Below are positions 7,425-13,429 of a stretch of 18,805 nucleotides of DNA, one piece after another (the stretch's first letter is position 1; the number at the start of each line of letters is the position of its first letter). A program made the translations under genes and the position numbers. The DNA is from BRH-c25 sp964619815 (GTDB taxonomy: Bacteria > Bacillota > Clostridia > Lutisporales > Lutisporaceae), in contig CAZUGK010000079.1 of NCBI GenBank assembly GCA_964619815.1, positions 1 to 18,805 of the forward strand. The letters run 5' to 3'. The notes beneath the pieces are model-generated. The model saw nothing but the letters and a program-made list of their open reading frames with translations, was not told the origin of the DNA and did no database searches.

Positions 7425-8262
7425 CTCTTCCCCTCCAAGTTTTATTATTTACTGCTTCTTTGAGCATTTCTACGTATTTATAATCAACCGAACAGTTTCC
7501 CATTATCGGCTCATTATTCACCTTCATGCCATGGCAATCAGAACCGCCTGTTACCAGCAATTTTTCTGATTCTGCTATTGCCAGCGCATTCCTTACGGTC
7601 TCATCATCATGTTTTGAATGATAAGCTTCAATGCCTTCAACTCCAAGGCTCACAATCTCGCTGATATATGCCTTGTTCTTTATCAAACCGGGATGAGCAA
7701 GCACAGATATGCCTCCCAGTTTGTTTATGGTATCTATTGCTTCACAGCTGCTGAGCTTATACCTCTCAACGTATGCAGGGCAACCTTTCCCTATGTATTT
7801 CTGAAAGGCCTCTTTTATATTGCTTATATAACCCTTATCAATCATTGCCCTTGCAATATGAGGCCTTCCTATAGCTCCGCTTCCTGCTACGCTCTTAACC
7901 TGATCCAGGCTAATGTCAATATCAATTCCTTTAAGCCTGTCAACTATGTTTGCAGCCCTCTCATATCTGGAATTCTGTATTTTTTCAAGGGTCTCCAGAA
8001 ACCAGCCGGCCTTATAGTCTATATAATATCCAAGAATATGTATTTCTTCATCTTTGTATAAAGTACTAAGCTCTATACCGGGAACAACTTCAACCCCATA
8101 TTTTGATGAGGCCTCCTCAGCAGGACAGATGCCGTTTATGGTATCATGATCAGTTATTCCGATTGCTTTCAATCTTTTTATTCCGGCCCATCGAACCACT
8201 TCATCAGGATCCATGAGGCCATCAGAAGCTGTTGTATGTATATGTAAATCAGCTTTTTGCAT
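7414..8262 (-). CDS. PHP-domain metal-dependent phosphoesterase (YciV/RNase AM-like)
   Basis: The 282-residue PHP-family protein shows the full set of metal-binding motifs: DLHIHTTASDG (5-15), GITDHDT (35-41), VVPGIELST (59-67), a His in EEIHILGYY (about 72-80), GRPHIARAM, VLAHPG and GGSDCHG near the C-terminus. Length and motif order match the stand-alone YciV-type PHP proteins, characterised in Gammaproteobacteria as a 3',5'-nucleotide bisphosphatase and 5'-to-3' exoribonuclease; whether this member has that activity is unproven. It is cytoplasmic with no signal peptide. The start is fixed by GGGAGG six bases before the ATG. It is the first gene of a unit with the aminotransferase, purB and asnS, and has an upstream promoter and a palindrome next to its ribosome binding site. 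The family is certain, the substrate is not. Confidence 0.9.
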   Translation of the reverse strand: MQKADLHIHTTASDGLMDPDEVVRWAGIKRLKAIGITDHDTINGICPAEEASSKYGVEVVPGIELSTLYKDEEIHILGYYIDYKAGWFLETLEKIQNSRYERAANIVDRLKGIDIDISLDQVKSVAGSGAIGRPHIARAMIDKGYISNIKEAFQKYIGKGCPAYVERYKLSSCEAIDTINKLGGISVLAHPGLIKNKAYISEIVSLGVEGIEAYHSKHDDETVRNALAIAESEKLLVTGGSDCHGMKVNNEPIMGNCSVDYKYVEMLKEAVNNKTWRGRDGN

Positions 8263-8274
8263 AGCAAGCCTCCC

Positions 8275-8292
8275 GTACAGTATACGCTGTAC
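8275..8292. repeat. Small palindrome in the PHP gene leader
   Basis: GTACAG (8275-8280) and CTGTAC (8287-8292) are perfect inverted arms around a six-base spacer. The element lies immediately upstream of the PHP gene's ribosome binding site (8268-8273), downstream of the likely promoter. It could be an operator or a small leader hairpin. No factor is identifiable. Confidence 0.5.
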
Positions 8293-8350
8293 AATATATT
8301 TAAGTTTATGATTTATCTCTTACATGATATATAATTCACTAACAAACTAT

Positions 8351-8381
8351 ATTATATCATTTAATTACAGTCCTATGTCAA
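8351..8381 (-). promoter_or_regulatory. Candidate sigma-A promoter of the PHP-aspC-purB-asnS unit
   Basis: The minus strand has TTGACA (8376-8381) and TATAAT (8351-8356). The spacer is 19 bases, longer than ideal; a weaker GATATA at 8353-8358 gives 17. It is the best promoter match in the 175-base gap and would start transcription about 80 bases before the PHP gene. Confidence 0.6.
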
Positions 8382-8403
8382 ATAAGTTAAACTAATATAA
8401 AAA

Positions 8404-8433
8404 TTATACCTGCTTAATACAAAGCAGGTATAA
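8404..8433 (-). terminator. Rho-independent terminator after spoVS
   Basis: TATACCTGCTT (8405-8415) and AAGCAGGTATA (8422-8432) form an 11-bp stem with a six-base loop, extended by one further T-A pair. It lies a few bases after the spoVS stop and ends in a short U-rich stretch on the minus strand, isolating spoVS from the PHP operon. Confidence 0.85.
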
Positions 8434-8437
8434 AAAT

Positions 8438-8698
8438 TTATCTTGGTTCTACTATTAATTTTATAGCTGTTCTCTCTTCACCTTCTATCTCAATGTCAGT
8501 GAAGGCTGGTATACATATAAGATCTATTCCTCCGGGTGCTACAAATCCTCTTGCGATTGCAACTGCTTTAATTGCCTGGTTCAATGCCCCGGCTCCTATT
8601 GTTTGGATTTCTGCGGAGCCTTTTTCTCTCAACACTCCTGCCAAAGCTCCTGCGACAGAATTAGGGTTTGATTTAGCTGATACCTTTAATACTTCCAT
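8438..8698 (-). CDS. spoVS: Stage V sporulation protein S
   Basis: The 86-residue protein is a full-length SpoVS of the Alba-like family. MEVLKVSAKSNPNSVAGALA at the N-terminus and GAGALNQAIKAVAIARGFV in the middle are near-invariant in the family. In Bacillus, SpoVS is a small nucleic-acid-binding-fold protein affecting coat assembly and septation during sporulation. The start is supported by AAGGGGGG five bases upstream of the ATG. The gene has its own sigma-H-type promoter about 60 bases upstream and its own terminator directly after the stop, so it can be expressed alone at the onset of sporulation. It follows ymdB, as in Bacillus. Confidence 0.97.
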   Translation of the reverse strand: MEVLKVSAKSNPNSVAGALAGVLREKGSAEIQTIGAGALNQAIKAVAIARGFVAPGGIDLICIPAFTDIEIEGEERTAIKLIVEPR

Positions 8699-8760
8699 AT
8701 AAAGCCCCCCTTAATTAATAGTAATTGCTCCAAAATATACTAATACAACATTTTATTAGA

Positions 8761-8789
8761 TAATTCTACAGAGTTTGCGAAATTCCTCT
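8761..8789 (-). promoter_or_regulatory. Sigma-H promoter of spoVS
   Basis: The minus strand has AGAGGAATT (8781-8789), an exact match to the sigma-H -35 consensus RNAGGAWWW. Eleven bases later comes GTAGAATTA (8761-8769), an exact match to the -10 consensus RNNGAATWW. Transcription would start about 55 bases before spoVS. Bacillus spoVS is sigma-H-dependent. A weak inverted repeat, CTAATA/TATTAG (8740-8759), lies at the predicted start of the transcript. Confidence 0.8.
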
Positions 8790-8840
8790 TTTTTCTACAA
8801 TTTTGAATTTTGGAAAATTTAAGGGCTTTATTATGAAAAA

Positions 8841-9608
8841 CTAACCTATAATCCTGCTTATGCCCGTCACATTGTTGCTGTCATCAAGCATAATCTTAAC
8901 TGCTCCAAGAACAGCCTCACCTGTGGCAACCTCAAAGCGGGCAGGCATTCCGCTTGTAAACTTTTTAATTACTATGTCTTTTTCTACACCCAATATGGAA
9001 TCTCTTGGTCCGGTCATTCCTGTATCGGTAATATATGCAGTGCCTTTAGGCAATACTCTCTCATCTGAGGTTTGAACGTGTGTATGCGTGCCCAGTACTG
9101 CACTTACTCTTCCATCGAGATACCAGCCTAAGGCAAGCTTCTCTGAAGTAGCTTCCGCATGAAAATCAACTATTGTTATATCCGCCTCACCCTTTAACTG
9201 ATTCAGCAGTTCATCGGCTGTCCTGAAGGGACACTCTATGCAATCCATAAAGACCCTTCCGCATAGATTCAATACTGCAATCCTTTTTCCTGCTTTTTCT
9301 GCTATGCGGAACCCTTTACCGGGGGTTCCATTCGGATAGTTCGCGGGCCTTACAAGTCTATCTGCTTCTTCTATAAAATCAAATATCTCTTTTTTTGCCC
9401 AGGAATGGTTACCCATGGTAATCATATCAGCTCCTGAACCTAAAAGTTCATCATATGTGCTTTTTGTTATTCCTACCCCACCGGCAGAGTTTTCACCGTT
9501 AACAATAGTGAAATCAATTGAATTTTCTTCTATTAGCCTGCGGAGATTCTTGTTCAGATAATTTCTTCCCGGCCTGCCGACTACATCACCAATAAATAAT
9601 ATGTTCAT
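8841..9608 (-). CDS. ymdB: YmdB-family metallophosphodiesterase
   Basis: The 255-residue protein is a full-length member of the TIGR00282/YmdB family. Metal ligands of the calcineurin-like fold are visible: GDVVGRPGR (Asp8), VNGENSAGG (Glu39, Asn40), MGNHSW (Asn67, His68), DFHAEATSEK (His149) and GTHTHVQTSD (His174, His176). In Bacillus YmdB hydrolyses cyclic nucleotides in vitro and directs the switch between motility and biofilm formation, largely through RNA levels and RNase Y. The start is fixed by AGGAGG five bases before the ATG. It lies between rny and spoVS, as in Bacillus, but here the rny terminator and a repeat-rich 111-base leader separate it from rny. I see no clear promoter in that leader, so it may depend on readthrough. 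Confidence 0.96.
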   Translation of the reverse strand: MNILFIGDVVGRPGRNYLNKNLRRLIEENSIDFTIVNGENSAGGVGITKSTYDELLGSGADMITMGNHSWAKKEIFDFIEEADRLVRPANYPNGTPGKGFRIAEKAGKRIAVLNLCGRVFMDCIECPFRTADELLNQLKGEADITIVDFHAEATSEKLALGWYLDGRVSAVLGTHTHVQTSDERVLPKGTAYITDTGMTGPRDSILGVEKDIVIKKFTSGMPARFEVATGEAVLGAVKIMLDDSNNVTGISRIIG

Positions 9609-9660
9609 ATGTACCTCCTGAATCTCACGGACGGTGAGGGCACCGCTCCCTGCTAATGCG

Positions 9661-9703
9661 CCTCGAAATCCCGGAACCTCGAAACCTCGAAACCTCGAAA
9701 CCT
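9661..9703. repeat. Tandem 8-bp repeat (CCTCGAAA)n in the ymdB leader
   Basis: The units are CCTCGAAA (9661-9668), a diverged TCCCGGAA (9669-9676), then three exact CCTCGAAA copies (9677-9700) and a partial CCT. The repeat sits between the rny terminator and ymdB, next to a GC-rich stretch with a small inverted repeat CTCAC/GTGAG (9624-9638). Composition is noticeably GC-richer than the surroundings. Its function is unknown. Confidence 0.9.
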
Positions 9704-9718
9704 AATATATATTATTAT

Positions 9719-9757
9719 TAAAAAAGGCGGCTACATGCATTATACATGTATTGCCGC
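9719..9757 (-). terminator. Rho-independent terminator after rny
   Basis: On the minus strand GCGGC-AA-TACATG pairs with CATGTA-GCCGC around a seven-base loop (9727-9757), followed by a run of T. It begins 20 bases after the rny stop. Confidence 0.85.
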
Positions 9758-9777
9758 ACATTTTCTATAATTTTCTA

Positions 9778-11312
9778 TTATTTTGCATATTCAATTGCCC
9801 TAGTTTCCCTGATTACATTAACTTTGATCTGTCCAGGGTACTCGAGTTCGTCTTCAATTCGTTTCACTATATCTCTGGCTATATACACTATTTCGGTGTC
9901 ACTGACATCCTCAGGTTTAACCATGATTCTAACTTCTCTACCGGCTTGAATAGCAAAAGATTTTTCTACTCCACTAAATGAATTTGCTATTTCTTCAATT
10001 TTTTCCAAACGTTTAATATATGATTCTAAGGTTTCTCTTCTTGCTCCCGGCCTTGCAGCAGATATTGCATCAGCAGCCTGAACAAGAACTGCTTCAACAG
10101 TTGTAGCTTCAATATCTCCGTGATGAGCTGCCACAGCGTGGACAACTTCACTTGATTCCTTGTATTTCTTTAAAAGGTCAGCGCCAATCTGTACGTGAGG
10201 TCCTTCAACTTCATGGTCTACTGCTTTTCCTATATCATGCAGAAGGCCTGCTCTTTTTGCCAGCTTGACGTCTGCGCCAAGTTCTGCAGCCATTGCTGCA
10301 GCAAGGTGAGCTACTTCTATGGAATGCTTTAGAACATTCTGTCCATAACTTGTTCTGTATCTTAGTCTACCTAATAGCCTTATAATTTCCGGATGCAGTC
10401 CATGTACGCCTGTATCAAAGGTAGCTTGTTCGCCCTGTTCCCTGATGTAGTTATCCACTTCCTTCTTGGACTTTTCAACCATTTCTTCAATCCTTGCAGG
10501 ATGTATTCTTCCATCAACGATAAGTTTTTCAAGGGCAACCCTTGCAACTTCTCTTCTTATTGGATCAAATCCAGACAGTATTACGGCTTCCGGTGTATCA
10601 TCGATAATCAAATCAATGCCTGTGAGAGTTTCTAACGTTCTTATATTTCTGCCTTCTCGTCCTATTATTCTGCCCTTCATCTCATCATTCGGCAGCGGAA
10701 CCACAGATACTGTAGTTTCAGCAACATGGTCAGCTGAACACTTTTGAATGGCATTAGATATGATTTCTTTGGCCTTTCTCTCTGCTTCCTCTTTAGCCTT
10801 GGATTCAATATCCTTGATCATTAATGCAGCTTCATGCCTGATTTCTTTTTCAATATCGTTTAAAAGCAGTTGTTTCGCTTCTTCTGATGATAAGCCCGAT
10901 AATCTTTCAAGCTCTTCTACTTGTTTTTTGTAGAGCTCCTGTATTTCTTCGTGGGATTTTTGAATTTCTTTTTGCTTTTTGCTGATTGCTTCTTCTTTTT
11001 GCTCTTGAGTTTCAGCTTTCTTATCCAAAAGCTCTTCACGCTGCAGCAATCTTCTTTCCATTCTCTGAACTTCGTTTCTTCTGTCTCGAATTTCTCTGTC
11101 AAGCTCTGCTCTAAGCTTATGAACTTCTTCCTTTGCTTCAAGCACAACTTCTTTTTTCTTGGTTTCAGCTTGCTTCTCAGCTTCAGACACTATCTTTAAA
11201 GCCTGCTCCTCAGCGTTTTTTATTTTTGTCTCAGCAATATATCTTCTAACTAAATACCCAGCAATAAAGGTAATTAGTGCAATTGCTATATAAATTACAA
11301 ATTCGATAACAT
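9778..11312 (-). CDS. rny: Ribonuclease Y; start codon and first bases out of frame
   Basis: The reading frame encodes an almost complete RNase Y of about 510 residues. It has an N-terminal membrane anchor (EFVIYIAIALITFIAGYLV), a long charged coiled coil (about 30-190), a KH domain with GRIIGREGRNIRTLE and an HD domain with HSIEVAHLAAAM, LLHDIGKAVDHE and AAHHGD. RNase Y is the membrane-bound endonuclease that initiates mRNA decay in many Firmicutes. A strong AAGGAGG (11318-11324) is followed by ATG at 11312-11310, but that ATG reads MLSNL and then stops. The RNase Y frame is displaced by one base and has no ATG, GTG or TTG before the anchor; the first GTG in frame (11190) lies in the coiled coil and would remove the anchor. 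A lost base just after the ATG (restoring MVIEFVIYIA), or a rare AUC or AUU start, would explain this. The gene has its own promoter and terminator. Confidence 0.93.
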
Positions 11313-11449
11313 TTTCACCTCCTTGTTATTTATAATTTCGACTATCGGTAACGACTTCCACAAAACCATTTTTTCAAACTCATCATTTACATAATTAATA
11401 AACTATTATAAGAACGTGGCACTTTAAACTAACACACCATATCAAAATA

Positions 11450-11478
11450 ATTTTATAACTTATACAAAATTTTGTCAA
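11450..11478 (-). promoter_or_regulatory. Candidate sigma-A promoter of rny
   Basis: The minus strand has TTGACA (11473-11478) and TAAAAT (11450-11455) with 17 bases between. Transcription would start about 130 bases before the rny ATG, leaving a long leader in which I see no recognisable riboswitch. Confidence 0.6.
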
Positions 11479-11513
11479 GTTATTGTGACAATTCAAACAA
11501 TTTAAGGACGATT

Positions 11514-11536
11514 TGCAAAATTCCGTGAATTTTGCA
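11514..11536. repeat. Perfect 10-bp inverted repeat after recX
   Basis: TGCAAAATTC (11514-11523) and GAATTTTGCA (11527-11536) are exact inverted arms around CGT, 16 bases after the recX stop. On the minus strand no real U-tract follows, so it is a poor terminator by sequence. It may protect the recX mRNA end or act as a protein site near the rny promoter. Confidence 0.65.
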
Positions 11537-11551
11537 CTGCTGACTGATTTA

Positions 11552-12175
11552 TCAGCTTTCATCAAGATCAAGCTCTTCAATAACCTTCCTGCAGACTTCC
11601 ATTCCAAAGCCTTTTCTGTAAAGAAAGTTCAAAAGCTTTGCTGCCTTTTGCCTTTTGTCTCCTTTTAGTCCTACAGCTTTTTTCTCTGCGGCTTTCATGG
11701 CAGATGCAAAATCATCAATTTCTGCTTCCTCAAGCTTCTGCTGGATAACTTCACTGTCTACCCCCTTGCCGGCAAGCTTGTAATACAGGCTTCGCCTGCT
11801 TGTGCCGGCAGACTCCCTGGCGTTTTTTATGTAGCTCTCAGTATAGCTTTCATCATTTATATACCCTATCTCCTTCAGGTACTGCAATACTGCGTTTATG
11901 GCATTTTCAGAGTGTTTTTTCTCCTTCAGCTTCTTCTTCAGCTCATTTTCTGTTTTGGATGACCGAATCAGCATATATAGTGCCGTTCTAAGGGCACTCT
12001 TATACTCTATTATTTCCAGTTTTCGGTTGAATTCTTCCTGATTTAATTCCATTCCTTTGGAAAAATTCAGTTCTTCCAATATTTCTTTATCTACAGAGCA
12101 ATAGTATTCACCATCTATATAAATATTACATCTTTTATTGTTCTTTTTCTGTTCTTCAATTGCGGTAATTCTCAT
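11552..12175 (-). CDS. recX: Regulatory protein RecX
   Basis: The 207-residue, strongly charged helical protein shows the RecX repeats: SALRTALYMLIRSSKTENEL (about 60-79), KEIGYINDESYTESYIK (about 100-116) and a third repeat ending in FLYRKGFGMEVCRKVIEEL near the C-terminus. RecX binds RecA filaments and tunes strand exchange and the SOS response; it is commonly encoded next to recA. Here it follows recA in the same direction after 82 bases containing a hairpin, so it is probably expressed by partial readthrough from the LexA-controlled recA promoter. The ribosome binding site is weak (GTGAG), which fits low production. The start at 12175 gives the N-terminal RITAIEEQKKN-type strand expected for the family. 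Confidence 0.93.
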   Translation of the reverse strand: MRITAIEEQKKNNKRCNIYIDGEYYCSVDKEILEELNFSKGMELNQEEFNRKLEIIEYKSALRTALYMLIRSSKTENELKKKLKEKKHSENAINAVLQYLKEIGYINDESYTESYIKNARESAGTSRRSLYYKLAGKGVDSEVIQQKLEEAEIDDFASAMKAAEKKAVGLKGDKRQKAAKLLNFLYRKGFGMEVCRKVIEELDLDES

Positions 12176-12206
12176 TCAACTCACAACCTTATTCTGTATA
12201 AGAATC

Positions 12207-12230
12207 AACCTCTATCCAGGGATAGAGGTT
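12207..12230 (-). terminator. Hairpin between recA and recX, possible attenuator
   Basis: AACCTCTATC (12207-12216) and GATAGAGGTT (12221-12230) form a perfect 10-bp stem with a four-base loop, 27 bases after the recA stop. On the minus strand it is followed by GATTCTTAT, only a weak U-tract. Partial termination giving high RecA and low RecX is plausible, as in Escherichia coli; this is inference. Confidence 0.55.
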
Positions 12231-12257
12231 GTTATTTTTCCATAAAATTATTGCTGA

Positions 12258-13316
12258 TTAAAATTCATCTTCCTCTACAGCTTCATTTGTATCTGTAGTA
12301 GTGGATTTGACTTTGGATATTCCAAGATTGAACATTTCTCTCAGCTTGGCTTCAATTTCTTTTGTAAGCTCAGGGTTTTCCTTCAGGTACTGCTTTGCAT
12401 TTTCCCTGCCCTGGCCTATTCTTGTGTCTCCATATGAAAACCATGCACCGCTTTTCAGTACTATGTCGTTGTTAACGGCAACGTCAAGTACGCTGCCCTC
12501 CCTCGAAATGCCTTCGCCGTACATTATATCAAACTCTGCCTGTTTAAACGGAGGCGCAACCTTATTCTTAACCACTTTGACCCTTGTTCTGCTTCCGACT
12601 ACATCGGCTCCTTGCTTGAGGTTCTCAACCTTTCTAACTTCAAGCCTTACTGAAGCATAGAACTTAAGAGCCCTTCCTCCAGGTGTTGTTTCAGGGTTGC
12701 CGAACATAACACCTACCTTTTCTCTAAGCTGGTTTATAAAGATTGCTGTTGTCTTGGATTTGCTGATTACACCGGCAAGCTTTCTAAGAGCCTGTGACAT
12801 AAGCCTTGCCTGCAAGCCTACATGAGCGTCGCCCATTTCCCCGTCAATTTCAGCCTTTGGAACTAATGCTGCAACCGAGTCTATGACTACTACATCAATT
12901 GCACCGCTGCGAACAAGTGTTTCGGCTATCTCAAGGGCTTGTTCCCCTGTATCCGGCTGGGAGACTATAAGATTTTCTATATCAACGCCAAGGTTCTTGG
13001 CATATACAGGATCCAGCGCATGCTCTGCATCTATGAAGGCTGCTTCACCGCCGTTTTTCTGTGCTTCGGCAATTATGTGCAGTGCTACGGTTGTCTTACC
13101 TGAGGATTCCGGTCCGTATATCTCAACTATTCTTCCTCTTGGAACTCCACCTATACCTAATGCTATGTCCAATTCAATTGAGCCTGTAGAAACAGCTTCC
13201 ACATTCATTTTTGTGGCTTCGCCAAGCTTCATTATAGAACCTTTTCCAAATTGCTTTTCAACCTGGCTTAAAGCAAGTTCAATCGCTTTCTTTTTATCGT
13301 TCATTACGGCGCACAT
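12258..13316 (-). CDS. recA: Recombinase RecA
   Basis: The 352-residue protein is a complete RecA. Walker A is GPESSGKTT (68-76), Walker B is VVVIDSVAAL (about 142-151), and the L1-L2 region includes the signature NQLREKVGVMFGNPETTPGG. The C-terminus is acidic (EAVEEDEF), as usual. It forms filaments on single-stranded DNA, pairs homologous strands and stimulates LexA self-cleavage. Two ATGs compete: 13316 (MCAVMNDKKK) and 13304 (MNDKKK); homologues begin like the second, but the weak GGATGGTG upstream favours the first. The gene has a consensus promoter with a LexA box at the predicted transcription start. cinA lies upstream and recX downstream. Confidence 0.98.
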   Translation of the reverse strand: MCAVMNDKKKAIELALSQVEKQFGKGSIMKLGEATKMNVEAVSTGSIELDIALGIGGVPRGRIVEIYGPESSGKTTVALHIIAEAQKNGGEAAFIDAEHALDPVYAKNLGVDIENLIVSQPDTGEQALEIAETLVRSGAIDVVVIDSVAALVPKAEIDGEMGDAHVGLQARLMSQALRKLAGVISKSKTTAIFINQLREKVGVMFGNPETTPGGRALKFYASVRLEVRKVENLKQGADVVGSRTRVKVVKNKVAPPFKQAEFDIMYGEGISREGSVLDVAVNNDIVLKSGAWFSYGDTRIGQGRENAKQYLKENPELTKEIEAKLREMFNLGISKVKSTTTDTNEAVEEDEF

Positions 13317-13362
13317 TAACTGCTACACCATCCTTTCATAACGTATGCCTTATGCGGCAAAA

Positions 13363-13376
13363 CGAACAAATGTTCT
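13363..13376. promoter_or_regulatory. LexA/DinR SOS box of recA
   Basis: CGAACAAATGTTCT matches the Gram-positive LexA operator CGAACRNRYGTTYG at every defined position except the last. It lies just downstream of the recA -10 element, covering the predicted transcription start, so bound LexA would block initiation until DNA damage. Confidence 0.85.
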
Positions 13377-13385
13377 TATATCTAT

Positions 13386-13414
13386 ATTATATTATATTGC
13401 TATATATTAGTCAA
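13386..13414 (-). promoter_or_regulatory. Sigma-A promoter of recA
   Basis: The minus strand has TTGACT (13409-13414) and TATAAT (13386-13391) separated by exactly 17 bases. It lies between the cinA stop and recA and shows that recA can be transcribed separately from cinA. Confidence 0.85.
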
Positions 13415-13429
13415 GGAAATTACATTATT

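Noticed and set aside
8800..8840. Terminator after ymdB
   Set aside because: Only very AT-rich short complementarity (AATTTT-CC-AAAATT) is present, too weak to call.
9661..9703. CRISPR array
   Set aside because: The units are 8 bases and contiguous with no spacers, so this is a simple tandem repeat.
9778..11190. rny starting at the GTG at 11190
   Set aside because: It would drop the membrane anchor, has no ribosome binding site, and begins in the coiled coil.
11405..11433. Second rny promoter around a TATAAT at 11405-11410
   Set aside because: The -35 region at the right distance (GTTAGT) does not match; the -10 alone is not informative in AT-rich DNA.
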